From NCBI GenBank assembly GCA_964491665.1, contig CAZBII010000005.1:1-64000 (forward strand): a DNA stretch of 64,000 nucleotides. Reading direction: 5' to 3'. This stretch comes from Ch67 sp964491665 (lineage in GTDB: Bacteria; Pseudomonadota; Gammaproteobacteria; Pseudomonadales; Ketobacteraceae). Under the pieces are notes generated by a model that saw only the letters and a list, made by a program, of their open reading frames with translations, was not told the origin of the DNA and ran no database searches. Made by a program: the position numbers and the translations under genes. This document shows, one piece after another, positions 1 to 8,912 of this stretch. The number at the start of each line of letters is the position of its first letter. The first letter of the stretch is position 1.

Positions 1-1805
1 ACGACTACCTGCATGAACTGCTCAATCTGGTGCCCGGTTATCAGGTGGCGCGCAGTGGCGATGGCCCCTTCAGTGTCAGCGCGCGCGGCCGCGCCAATTC
101 CACCGAATCGCGCGAAATCCTGCTGCTGGTGGACGGCGTGCCACGCAACGATCTGTATGACGGCGGTGCCAGCGGCTATCTGGATTATTTTCCGCTGGCG
201 GCGATCGAGCGGGTGGAAGTGATGCGCGGGCCGGGCTCGGCGCTGTATGGCGAAAATGCCTTTACCGGCGTGATCAATGTCACCACCCGGCGCGGACAAA
301 ACGAGGTGGCGGCAGTGGCCGGCCATCCGGAGCGCGTGCAGCTGCACGCACTGGGACACGGCAAATTGCAACACTGGCAACTGGACGGTTTTGCGCGGGT
401 AGAACGGGATCGCGGCGACACCTACAACGTGCCCGATTCTTTCGGGAGCGGCCGGATTGATATCCGCGATCCGGTGCGCAATCTCGATCTGGGCGGCACG
501 GTGGGCAACGCCGACACGCGGCTCAGCGCGAACCTGCAGCGACGTTATGTCGAGGATTTCTATTACGCCGAAACCACGTCCAGCGAAATCAACGAAGCCA
601 CCTCCGATTACGCGGCGCTGCATCTGGAACAGCAGGTGAACTGGCTGGACGTGAATTCGCGCCTGCTGGCGGGCTGGCAGCAGCGCGATCACGAATACTG
701 GGCGCAGGGCACAGCCGCCGGTGCGCTGGCCGGCGTCAGCGATCCCGCCAGCACGGCGGCGCTGGCGGGGCGGGGTGAGCGCCAGATCAGCCAGTGGGAA
801 GCCTACTGGCGCAACGACTGGTCGCCCTCTGCCGATCACAGCGTGCAGTTCGGCGCCGACTGGCGGCTGGAAAAAGTCGACCGTTCCCGCCTGTACACCA
901 ACTACAACCTCGATCAGTTTCTGGCGCAGCAGTTTCCGGTCACCTATCTGGGCGGATTCGATTTCGAATCGCAGCTCAGCGCCGAGGACAGCCGCCGCGT
1001 GCTGGGTGCCTATCTGCAATACCAGCAGCAGCTGGTGGACTCCACGCGGCTGACCCTGTCGTTGCGCCACGATGACTACAGCGATGTGGACAGCCGTACC
1101 TCGCCACGGATCGGCCTGGTGCATGCGCTGTCGGAGCAGCAAAGCCTGAAACTGCTGTACGCGGAAGCGTTTCGCGCACCCACGCTGGCGGAAACCGGTC
1201 TGGGCCAGTACCAGCGCCAGGCCGGCAATCCCCATCTGGATCACGAGATTGTCAAGACCTGGGATCTGATCTGGCTGTATGAGGCGCGTCAGCTGATGGC
1301 CTCCGCCGGCGTCTTTCACAATGCCTATGTCGACCCCATCGTCATCGTGCAGAACGGCAGCACGCGCACCTATGCCAATGGTGCCAGCGAATCCAGTGAG
1401 GGCGTGGAGCTGTCGTCGCGCTGGCAGCCGCTGCCGCAGCTGCAGCTGCGCGCCACCCTGACCCGCTTCACCGATCTGCCGGAGTCAGCCTTCCGCGAGG
1501 CTGACACACTGGGTTCACTGCTGGTGGATTACAGTCAGGCCAACTGGAATCTGAACGTGGCCGCAATCCACCACTCGGAACGTGTCATGCTGACGCCGGT
1601 GACCGGGCAGTTGCTGGAACTGGATGCCTACTGGCAGGTCACCGCCAAACTGCTGTTCGATCTGGACGCTGGCCTGCAGGCCTGGCTGCAGGCGAAGAAC
1701 GCGCTGGATGCCGACATCGACACCCCGGCCCAGGGCAGTCGCATGACCGAAGGCGTGCCCAATCGCGGCCGCGAACTGGGTGTCGGCCTGCTCTGGCGCT
1801 ACTAG
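1..1805 (+). CDS. TonB-dependent outer-membrane receptor (5' truncated by window edge)
   Basis: The frame is open from base 3, so the signal peptide, TonB box and start of the plug lie upstream of the window. The visible part begins inside the plug domain: the segments LVDGVPRNDLYDGG and VEVMRGPGSALYGENAFTGVINV are the classic plug core. About 500 residues of alternating amphipathic strands follow, and the protein ends in Trp-Arg-Tyr, the terminal aromatic expected for BAM recognition. Such receptors import scarce ligands (siderophores, cobalamin, sugars) across the outer membrane using TonB-ExbBD energy. The ligand cannot be read from sequence. The gene is separated from the next operon by about 150 bases carrying a sigma-54 promoter, so co-transcription is unlikely. 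Confidence 0.9.
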   Translation, partial: DYLHELLNLVPGYQVARSGDGPFSVSARGRANSTESREILLLVDGVPRNDLYDGGASGYLDYFPLAAIERVEVMRGPGSALYGENAFTGVINVTTRRGQNEVAAVAGHPERVQLHALGHGKLQHWQLDGFARVERDRGDTYNVPDSFGSGRIDIRDPVRNLDLGGTVGNADTRLSANLQRRYVEDFYYAETTSSEINEATSDYAALHLEQQVNWLDVNSRLLAGWQQRDHEYWAQGTAAGALAGVSDPASTAALAGRGERQISQWEAYWRNDWSPSADHSVQFGADWRLEKVDRSRLYTNYNLDQFLAQQFPVTYLGGFDFESQLSAEDSRRVLGAYLQYQQQLVDSTRLTLSLRHDDYSDVDSRTSPRIGLVHALSEQQSLKLLYAEAFRAPTLAETGLGQYQRQAGNPHLDHEIVKTWDLIWLYEARQLMASAGVFHNAYVDPIVIVQNGSTRTYANGASESSEGVELSSRWQPLPQLQLRATLTRFTDLPESAFREADTLGSLLVDYSQANWNLNVAAIHHSERVMLTPVTGQLLELDAYWQVTAKLLFDLDAGLQAWLQAKNALDADIDTPAQGSRMTEGVPNRGRELGVGLLWRY

Positions 1806-1847
1806 CCCTGCTTTGGTGCGCAGCTGATTTGACTATGCCCGTTTCTG

Positions 1848-1867
1848 GCGCGGCTTTGTTGCCGCGC
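1848..1867. repeat. GC-rich inverted repeat before the sigma-54 promoter
   Basis: Arms GCGCGGC (1848-1854) and GCCGCGC (1861-1867) flank TTTGTT. No T-tract follows, so it is a poor intrinsic terminator for the TonB receptor. It lies about 60 bases before the expected start of the sigma-54 transcript, so an activator-binding role is possible but unproven. Confidence 0.4.
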
Positions 1868-1892
1868 TGCCGATTCCCGCCCATTCGCACCG

Positions 1893-1908
1893 TGGCACAG
1901 AACTTGCG
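1893..1908 (+). promoter_or_regulatory. Sigma-54 (RpoN) promoter for the transglutaminase/ATP-grasp operon
   Basis: TGGCACAGAACTTGCG matches the -24/-12 consensus TGGCAC-N5-TTGCW at all but the last base. The invariant GG and GC are separated by exactly 10 bases. Transcription should start near 1919-1920, leaving a leader of about 35 bases before the ATG at 1954. Such promoters need an enhancer-binding ATPase; none is encoded in this window. Confidence 0.75.
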
Positions 1909-1953
1909 CTACAGTGCTGCCTCTGAGCACATCCCGCATTCACAAGGTTGCCT

Positions 1954-4900
1954 ATGTCCATCAAAGTTGCGATCCGCCATCACACCCGCTATTCCTACGA
2001 CCGCGCCGTGCAGCTGTTCCCGCACATTTTCCGTCTGCGGCCCGCCGTGCACAGCCGCACGCCGATCGAAGGCTACTCGCTCACCATCAAGCCGGAGAAT
2101 CACTTCATCAACTGGCAGCAGGACCCGTTTGGCAACTTCCTGGCGCGCGTGGTGTTTCCCGAACCGTCGCGCGAGCTGCAGATCGATGTGGAAGTCATCG
2201 CCGATCTGAAGGTCATCAATCCGTTCGACTTTTTTGTCGAGGAATACGCGGATGAATTTCCGTTCGACTATGAAGAACAGCTGGCGAAGGAACTGGTGCC
2301 CTATCTGGAAATAAAAGAGCAGGGACCGCTGCTGCTGGACTGGCTGGGCACGGTGGACCGCACGCCGCGCAACATCGTCAACTTTCTGGTGGAAGTGAAT
2401 CAGGCGCTGTTCCAGCACATCGAATATTCCATTCGCATGGAGCCGGGTGTGCAGACCTGCGAGGAAACGCTCTCCAGCCGCGTCGGTTCCTGCCGTGATT
2501 CGGCATTCCTGCTGGTGCAGGTGCTGCGCCATCTGGGTCTGGCGGCGCGCTTTGTGTCGGGTTATCTGGTGCAGCTGAAACCGGATGTGGAATCCCTCGA
2601 CGGCCCCAGCGGACCGCACGCGGATTTCACCGATCTGCACGCCTGGTGCGAAGTGTATGTGCCCGGCGCCGGCTGGATCGGACTGGACCCGACATCGGGC
2701 CTGTTCGCCGGCGAAGGCCACATTCCGCTGGCGTGCACGCCCGATCCGGTGAGCGCCGCACCGGTCACCGGCGCCACCGGCAAATGCGAAGTGGAGTTTG
2801 AATTCGAAAACCGCGTCGACCGCATTCTGGAAGATCCGCGCGTTACCAAGCCTTACACCGAGGAACAGTGGCAGCACATCCAGGCCCTCGGCAATCAGGT
2901 GGAAGACGATCTGGTCAACAACGACGTGCGTCTCACCATGGGCGGCGAACCGACCTTCGTGTCGGTGGACGACATGGAGGGCGCGGAGTGGAACACCACC
3001 GCTGACAGTCCCAACAAACGCAAGCTGGCGCACGCGCTGTTTCTCAACATGCAGAAACATTTTGCGCCCGGTGGCGTGAAGCATTACGGCCAGGGCAAAT
3101 GGTATCCCGGCGAGCCGCTGCCGCGCTGGCAATACGCCTGCTACTGGCGCAAGGACGGCAATCCGCTGTGGCACAATCCGGCGCTGATGGCTGATCCCAA
3201 TCACAATTACAACTTCAACGTGCACAACGCGCGGCAGTTCATGCAGCAGCTGTGTCACGAACTGAAACTGCCCAACCGCTTTGCCATTCCGGCGTATGAA
3301 GACGCGGTGTATTACCTGTGGCAGGAAGGCAACTTGCCCGCCGAATTCGATCCGACGAAAAAGGATCTGAAACTGGATCTGGAACGCAAGCGGCTGCTGG
3401 CGCAACTGCAGCGCGGACTGGATCAGCCGGTGGGTTACACGCTGCCGCTGAGCTGGGACTGGTACGACAACACCTGGCACAGTTGCGGCTGGACCTTTCG
3501 CCGTGGCCATCTGCATCTGGTGCCCGGCGATTCGCCGCTGGGCATGCGGCTGCCACTGGAAGTGATTCACTGGTTGCCGCCGGAACGGCGCGAACAGCAC
3601 CAGCCCGTGAGCCTGTTCGAGGAAGCCGGCGCGCTGCCGTATTTCCCGCCCAGTCTGGCGCCCATCGAAGCCAGCAGCGCCAACGATGAAGACAGCGAAA
3701 AAAACGAGAAAGAAAAATTCATCCAGACTGCGCTCTGCGTCGAACCGCGCCACGGTGTGCTGTATGTGTTCCTGCCGCCGCTGTCCAACGCCGACCAGTT
3801 CATTCTGCTGATCAACGCCATCGAAACCGTGGCGGCCAAACTCAGCATGCCGGTGGTGCTGGAAGGTTACGATCCGCCGAAAGATCTGCGGCTGGAAAAA
3901 TTCATGGTGACGCCCGACCCCGGCGTGATCGAAGTGAACATTCATCCCGCGCACAGCTGGAAGCAGCTGCAGCAGAACACCATTGACCTGTACGAAATTG
4001 CGCGCCAGTCGCGGCTGGGCACGGAAAAATTCATGGTGGACGGCCGTCACGCCGGTACCGGCGGCGGCAACCATGTGACGATGGGCGGCGCCACGCCGGC
4101 GGATTCGCCGATGCTGCGGCGTCCCGATGTGCTGCGCAGCCTGATTACCTTCTGGCAGCATCATCCGGGATTGTCCTATCTGTTCTCCGGCCTGTTCATC
4201 GGCCCCACTTCGCAGGCGCCGCGCGTCGATGAAGGCCGCAACGAAAACCTGTACGAACTGGAAATTGCGTTCGGCCAGATGCCCACCGGCGAAGTCGTGC
4301 AGCCCTGGCTAGTGGACCGCCTGCTGCGCAATCTGCTGGTGGACATTTCCGGCAACACGCATCGCTCGGAATTCTGCATCGACAAACTCTACTCGCCGGA
4401 TTCCGCTGCCGGGCGTCTGGGTCTGCTGGAATTCCGTGCCTTCGAAATGCCGCCGCATGCGCGCATGAGTCTGGTGCAGATGCTGCTGCTGCGCACGCTG
4501 GTGGCCATGTTCTGGAACAAGCCCTACCAGCACCGGCTGGTGCGCTGGGGCACCGAACTGCACGACCGTTTCCTGCTGCCCCATTACGTGATGGAAGATC
4601 TGCGCAACGTGTGCGAATTCATGCAGCAGAACGGTTATCCGTTCCAGCTGGACTGGCTGGCGCCGTTCCTGGAATTCCGTTTCCCGCATTACGGCCGGGT
4701 GAAAATACGCGACATCGAAATCACCCTGCAGACCGCCATCGAACCCTGGCATGTGATGGGCGAGGAAGTCACCCGTTCCGGCACCGCGCGCTTTGTCGAT
4801 TCCTCCATCGAGCGCATGCAGGTGCAGGTGACCGGCATCAGCGACAACCGCTACGTGCTGGCGTGCAACGGCCGCACCGTGCCGCTGCGCAACACCGGTG

Positions 4901-5310
4901 TGCACGGCGAATATGTGGCAGGCGTGCGTTATCGCGCGTGGCAGCCGGCGTCGGCGCTGCATCCCACCATCGGCATTCACTCGCCGCTGGTGTTCGATCT
5001 GATCGACACCTTCAACGGCCGCTCCATCGGCGGCTGCACCTATCATGTGCATCACGCCGGCGGACGCAGCTACGACACCTTCCCGGTGAACGCGTATGAG
5101 GCAGAGGGCCGCCGCATCAGCCGCTTCTGGGGTTACGGCCATACCCAGGGACCGCTGACGGTGCCACCGGAAGTGCGGCCGTTCCTGCACAGTGGCGACC
5201 GCTTCTATCCGTTCGGCAGCGCACCGGGTCCGATGGCGCCGCCGCCGGAGGAAACCAGCCGCGAGTACCCGTACACGCTTGATCTGCGCCGGCCGTTGCG
5301 TACGCCCTGA
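1954..5310 (+). CDS. Transglutaminase-like protein with DUF2126 (COG4196 type)
   Basis: Large 1118-residue protein. Residues 1-90 form the bacterial transglutaminase N-terminal domain (starts MSIKVAIRHHTRYSYDRA). The papain-like core follows with the full triad: Cys180 in GSCRDSA, His229 in DLHAWCE and Asp245 in GLDPTSG. From about residue 300 to the end is the long DUF2126 region, including the conserved TMGGEPTFVSVDD stretch. No signal peptide is seen, so it should be cytoplasmic. The family is predicted to act as a peptidase or amide-transfer enzyme together with ATP-grasp ligases and alpha-E proteins; no reaction is established. It is the first gene of the five-gene sigma-54 operon. ATG 1954 is preferred over an in-frame TTG six bases earlier. 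Confidence 0.9.
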   Translation: MSIKVAIRHHTRYSYDRAVQLFPHIFRLRPAVHSRTPIEGYSLTIKPENHFINWQQDPFGNFLARVVFPEPSRELQIDVEVIADLKVINPFDFFVEEYADEFPFDYEEQLAKELVPYLEIKEQGPLLLDWLGTVDRTPRNIVNFLVEVNQALFQHIEYSIRMEPGVQTCEETLSSRVGSCRDSAFLLVQVLRHLGLAARFVSGYLVQLKPDVESLDGPSGPHADFTDLHAWCEVYVPGAGWIGLDPTSGLFAGEGHIPLACTPDPVSAAPVTGATGKCEVEFEFENRVDRILEDPRVTKPYTEEQWQHIQALGNQVEDDLVNNDVRLTMGGEPTFVSVDDMEGAEWNTTADSPNKRKLAHALFLNMQKHFAPGGVKHYGQGKWYPGEPLPRWQYACYWRKDGNPLWHNPALMADPNHNYNFNVHNARQFMQQLCHELKLPNRFAIPAYEDAVYYLWQEGNLPAEFDPTKKDLKLDLERKRLLAQLQRGLDQPVGYTLPLSWDWYDNTWHSCGWTFRRGHLHLVPGDSPLGMRLPLEVIHWLPPERREQHQPVSLFEEAGALPYFPPSLAPIEASSANDEDSEKNEKEKFIQTALCVEPRHGVLYVFLPPLSNADQFILLINAIETVAAKLSMPVVLEGYDPPKDLRLEKFMVTPDPGVIEVNIHPAHSWKQLQQNTIDLYEIARQSRLGTEKFMVDGRHAGTGGGNHVTMGGATPADSPMLRRPDVLRSLITFWQHHPGLSYLFSGLFIGPTSQAPRVDEGRNENLYELEIAFGQMPTGEVVQPWLVDRLLRNLLVDISGNTHRSEFCIDKLYSPDSAAGRLGLLEFRAFEMPPHARMSLVQMLLLRTLVAMFWNKPYQHRLVRWGTELHDRFLLPHYVMEDLRNVCEFMQQNGYPFQLDWLAPFLEFRFPHYGRVKIRDIEITLQTAIEPWHVMGEEVTRSGTARFVDSSIERMQVQVTGISDNRYVLACNGRTVPLRNTGVHGEYVAGVRYRAWQPASALHPTIGIHSPLVFDLIDTFNGRSIGGCTYHVHHAGGRSYDTFPVNAYEAEGRRISRFWGYGHTQGPLTVPPEVRPFLHSGDRFYPFGSAPGPMAPPPEETSREYPYTLDLRRPLRTP

Positions 5311-5360
5311 GTGTTATACTCAAACGCACGACAGGGGCAGGAACGCGCACGCGCCACCGT

Positions 5361-8012
5361 ATGACGACAGAGATGCAGCAAAAAGAGTCGCAATCGCAAT
5401 CGCAGACGCCGCCACCCGCGCAGACACCGGCCACGCCGCCGGACCTGGATGCGCAGATGGCGGACTATCCTGCCTATCTGCAGGGTTATGACGAAATGTG
5501 GAGCGGCGACGCGCCGGAAACGGCAGCGGGCGTCAATCCCTACTGGCGCCGGCTGATGCGCGACCTGCACGATCTGGGTGGCGACGAACTGGAAAAGCGC
5601 CGCATCGAAGCCCGCCGCCTGCTGCGGGAAAATGGCGTTACCTACAACATCTACGACGACCCCAAGGGCCAGCAGCGCACCTGGCAACTCGATCCCATTC
5701 CTCTGTTGATCAAACCCGCCGACTGGGCCGCCATCAGTGTGGGCCTGAAACAGCGCGCCCGCCTGCTCGACATGGTCTATCGCGATCTGTATGGCCCGCG
5801 CCGCCTGATCAAGGAAGGCCTGCTGCCGCCGGAACTGATTTACGGCCATCAGGGCTTTCTGCGCCCCTGCGATCAGGTGCCGCAGGAAAATCTGCCGCAG
5901 CTGCTGCTGTACGCCGCCGATCTGGCGCGCGGTCCCGACGGCCGCATGTGGGTGATCGGCGACCGCACCCAGGCGCCGTCCGGTGCCGGTTACGCGCTGG
6001 AAACCCGCATGGCCATGACCCGCGTGATGGCCGACGAATTCCGCCGCACCCAGGTCCACCGCCTGTCGATTTTCTTCCGCAATCTGCGCGGCATGCTGGC
6101 CAGCCTGCTGCCCAATAGCGACGAGGAACCGCGCGTCGTCATCCTCACGCCGGGGCCGCGCAACGAAACCTATTTTGAACACGCCTATCAGGCCTCCTAT
6201 CTCGGCTACAGCCTGGTGCAGGGCGACGATCTCACCGTGCGCGACGGCAAGGTGTGGCTGAAATCCCTCGACGGCCTGAAGAAGGTGGACATCATTGTGC
6301 GGCGGGTGGACGACACCTTCTGCGATCCGCTGGAACTGCGCGAGGATTCGCATCTGGGTGTGCCGGGTCTGCTGCAGGCGGCGCGGCTGGGCAACGTCAT
6401 CATCGCCAACCCGCTGGGTTCGAGCCTGCTGGAAAGCCCCGGCATCATGCCGTTCCTGCCCGCCATCGCCAAACACTGGCTGGGCGAAGACATCCTGCTG
6501 CCGTCCGCCGCCACCTGGTGGTGCGGGCAGAAAAAGGAAATGGATTACGTGCTGGAACACCTGCCGGAACTGGTGGTGAAAAGCATCGACCGCCGCCTGC
6601 CGTCGTTTTTCGGCCCGCTGCTGGACAGCGCCCAGCGCGCGGAACTGAAAGCGCGCATCCAGGCCTCGCCCTGGCTGTTCGCCGGCCAGGAACTGCTGAC
6701 CTGCTCCACCGCGCCGTCGCTGCGCGAATCCCGCATCGTGCCGCGCCGGGTGCTGCTGCGCGCTTTCGTCACCGCCCATCAGGGCGATTACGACGTCATG
6801 CCCGGTGGTCTGTCCCGGGTGGCGCCGGATTCCGACAGCCTGTTCATCTCCAACCAGTCCGGCGGCCTGTCGAAGGACACCTGGATTCTGGCGGACAAAC
6901 CCGTGCACCAGGTCAGCCTGTGGCCCACCGTGCGCCAGATGGAGAATCTGGTGGCGGCGGAAGGCTCGCTGCCGTCCCGCTCCGGCGAGAACCTGTTCTG
7001 GGTGGGACGCTATGCGGAACGTGCCGAGGGCATCCTGCGCCTGCTGCGCACGGTCATCGGCAAGCTGGCGGACTACGACGACTACCGCGACGAATCCGAC
7101 ATGGCGGTGCTGACCCACCTGCTGGTCACCCTCACCCATTTCACCAGCATCTATCCCGGCTTCACCGGCGAAACGGCAAAGGAAAGCCTCGCCAATCCGC
7201 GCCAGAAAATCCTCGAGATGGCGCTGGACCGCAACCACCGCAGCAGCCTGATCGGCACCCTGGAAGCCTTCATGCAGAGCGCCTACAACGTGCGCGACCT
7301 GTGGTCGGTGGACACCTGGCGTCTCATCGATGACATCGACGAGAACATCCAGTATCTGGCCGGCCATCCCGACGATTTCGCGTTGCTGCAGAACGATCTG
7401 GACCGTGTCATTGGCACCCTGATGGCGATCTTCGGCCAGAACCAGGAAAGCATGCCCCACGATGCCGGCTGGTACCTGCTGAGCATGGGCCGTCGCGTCG
7501 AGCGCTCGCTGCAGCTGATCACCCTGCTGCGCACCTGCGTGCTGCAGCCGGCCAGCGAGGTGGAAGAGCATCTGATGCTGGAATCGGTGCTGCTGAATCA
7601 GGCCAGCCTGATCACCCACCGCCGCCGTTTCCGCAACCTGCAGCACGTCAACACCGTGCTCGACCTGCTGCTGCTGGATTGCCATTACCCGCGCTCGCTG
7701 GCCTATCAGGTGGAGCAGATCGGCCAGCTGCTGGCGAAACTGCCCTCAGTGCAGAAAAACCTGCCGGCGCACCAGCTCAGCCGCGAGCAGCGCCTGATCC
7801 TGCAGGTGAGCACCGAAATAAAGCTGGCGGAAGTGGAGAAGCTGGGACGGGTGGCCGAGGACACCGGCCAGCGCACCCATTTGGGCAAACTGCTGGATAA
7901 CGTGGAGCGGCGCATCAGCAAGGCCTCCTCGCTGCTGACCCAGAAATACTTCAGCCACACCGAGAGCGCGCGCCAGCTGGCGCCCACCACCCGCATGGAC
8001 CTGCCGGTATGA
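5361..8012 (+). CDS. Circularly permuted ATP-grasp fused to an alpha-E domain
   Basis: 883 residues. After a Gln/Pro-rich disordered start (about 35 residues), a circularly permuted type 2 ATP-grasp domain runs to about residue 525. It aligns closely with the stand-alone copy at 8913-10364: EHAYQASYLGY versus EHAYLAQQMGC, HLGVPGLLQAARLGN versus TLGVPGLLRAWKKGK. The alpha-E helical domain fills the rest, starting near LFWVGRYAERAE. The lysine in LVVK is kept, but the ESGGYG glycine loop of the stand-alone enzyme is replaced by a non-glycine sequence (SIDRRLPSFFG). The ligase site may therefore be altered or inactive. The stop overlaps the next start (ATGA). The product and substrates are unknown; amide-bond formation is the family prediction. 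Confidence 0.88.
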   Translation: MTTEMQQKESQSQSQTPPPAQTPATPPDLDAQMADYPAYLQGYDEMWSGDAPETAAGVNPYWRRLMRDLHDLGGDELEKRRIEARRLLRENGVTYNIYDDPKGQQRTWQLDPIPLLIKPADWAAISVGLKQRARLLDMVYRDLYGPRRLIKEGLLPPELIYGHQGFLRPCDQVPQENLPQLLLYAADLARGPDGRMWVIGDRTQAPSGAGYALETRMAMTRVMADEFRRTQVHRLSIFFRNLRGMLASLLPNSDEEPRVVILTPGPRNETYFEHAYQASYLGYSLVQGDDLTVRDGKVWLKSLDGLKKVDIIVRRVDDTFCDPLELREDSHLGVPGLLQAARLGNVIIANPLGSSLLESPGIMPFLPAIAKHWLGEDILLPSAATWWCGQKKEMDYVLEHLPELVVKSIDRRLPSFFGPLLDSAQRAELKARIQASPWLFAGQELLTCSTAPSLRESRIVPRRVLLRAFVTAHQGDYDVMPGGLSRVAPDSDSLFISNQSGGLSKDTWILADKPVHQVSLWPTVRQMENLVAAEGSLPSRSGENLFWVGRYAERAEGILRLLRTVIGKLADYDDYRDESDMAVLTHLLVTLTHFTSIYPGFTGETAKESLANPRQKILEMALDRNHRSSLIGTLEAFMQSAYNVRDLWSVDTWRLIDDIDENIQYLAGHPDDFALLQNDLDRVIGTLMAIFGQNQESMPHDAGWYLLSMGRRVERSLQLITLLRTCVLQPASEVEEHLMLESVLLNQASLITHRRRFRNLQHVNTVLDLLLLDCHYPRSLAYQVEQIGQLLAKLPSVQKNLPAHQLSREQRLILQVSTEIKLAEVEKLGRVAEDTGQRTHLGKLLDNVERRISKASSLLTQKYFSHTESARQLAPTTRMDLPV

Positions 8013-8890
8013 AATTCCGCGTCAAACACACCACCCAGTACCAGTACAGCAGCCCGGTGTCGCTCTGCTTCAACGAGGCGCGCATGTCGCCGCTGAACAA
8101 CACGCACCAAACCTGTGCGCGCAACCGTTTCGTGATTCACCCGGCGCCCGATTCAGTGCACAAGCGCTTCGACTACTTCGGCAACCAGGTCACCAGTTTC
8201 GACATCCTGCAGCCGCACCGGGAACTCACCGTCACCGTTTACAGCGACGTACAGGTGCTCGACCACTCGCGCCAGTTCCTGTTCAGCGCCGACTGTCCCT
8301 GGGAATACGTGCGCGACAGCCTGCGCACCACCACCCAGCCCGACCTGCTGCCGCTGCGGGAATTCGTGCTGCCGTCGCCGCTGATTCCCCCGGTGGACGG
8401 CATCCGCGCCTATGCCGAAAAGTCCTTCACCCCCCAGCGCCCGCTGCTGGAAGCGGCCATGGACCTGATGGACCGCATTCACACCGACTTTAAATACGAC
8501 CCCAGCGCCACCAGCATCAGCACCCCGCTGGCCACCGTGCTGGAGCAGAAGCGCGGCGTCTGCCAGGACTTTGCCCACCTGGGCATTGCCTGCCTGCGCA
8601 GCATGGGGCTGGCGGCCTGCTACATCAGCGGCTATCTGGAAACCCTGCCGCCGCCGGGGCAGAAAAAGCTGGTGGGGGTCGATGCCTCCCACGCCTGGTA
8701 TGCGGTGCACATGCTGGATGACGGCTGGGTGGCGTTCGACCCCACCAACAACATCGTACCCTCGGACCAGTACATCACCCTGGCGATTGGCCGGGATTTT
8801 GCAGATGTCACACCATTAAAAGGCGTGATCTACGGCGGCGACCATCATCTGCTGAAGGTGTCGGTGGATGTGGATCGCATCGAAACGTGA
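8009..8890 (+). CDS. Transglutaminase family protein (short form)
   Basis: 293 residues with an N-terminal bacterial transglutaminase domain (MKFRVKHTTQYQYSSPV) and a catalytic core. The triad is intact: Cys185 in RGVCQDFAH, His228 in DASHAWYAV and Asp244 in VAFDPTNN. There is no signal peptide. It starts inside the stop codon of the ATP-grasp/alpha-E fusion, so translational coupling is likely. The next gene follows after 22 bases. In this family such proteins are inferred to be peptidases or transpeptidases acting on the product of the neighbouring ATP-grasp enzymes. It is a paralogue of the N-terminal third of the product of 1954-5310 but lacks DUF2126. Confidence 0.9.
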   Translation: MKFRVKHTTQYQYSSPVSLCFNEARMSPLNNTHQTCARNRFVIHPAPDSVHKRFDYFGNQVTSFDILQPHRELTVTVYSDVQVLDHSRQFLFSADCPWEYVRDSLRTTTQPDLLPLREFVLPSPLIPPVDGIRAYAEKSFTPQRPLLEAAMDLMDRIHTDFKYDPSATSISTPLATVLEQKRGVCQDFAHLGIACLRSMGLAACYISGYLETLPPPGQKKLVGVDASHAWYAVHMLDDGWVAFDPTNNIVPSDQYITLAIGRDFADVTPLKGVIYGGDHHLLKVSVDVDRIET

Positions 8891-8912
8891 AACATTCACC
8901 ATAAGATGAACT

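Noticed and set aside
1909..7685. Very long minus-strand open frames opposite the amidoligase operon (also opposite algC at 58747-61011)
   Set aside because: They lie exactly antisense to well-recognised genes, have low-complexity His/Gln/Arg-rich composition, and reflect GC-rich codon bias rather than coding.
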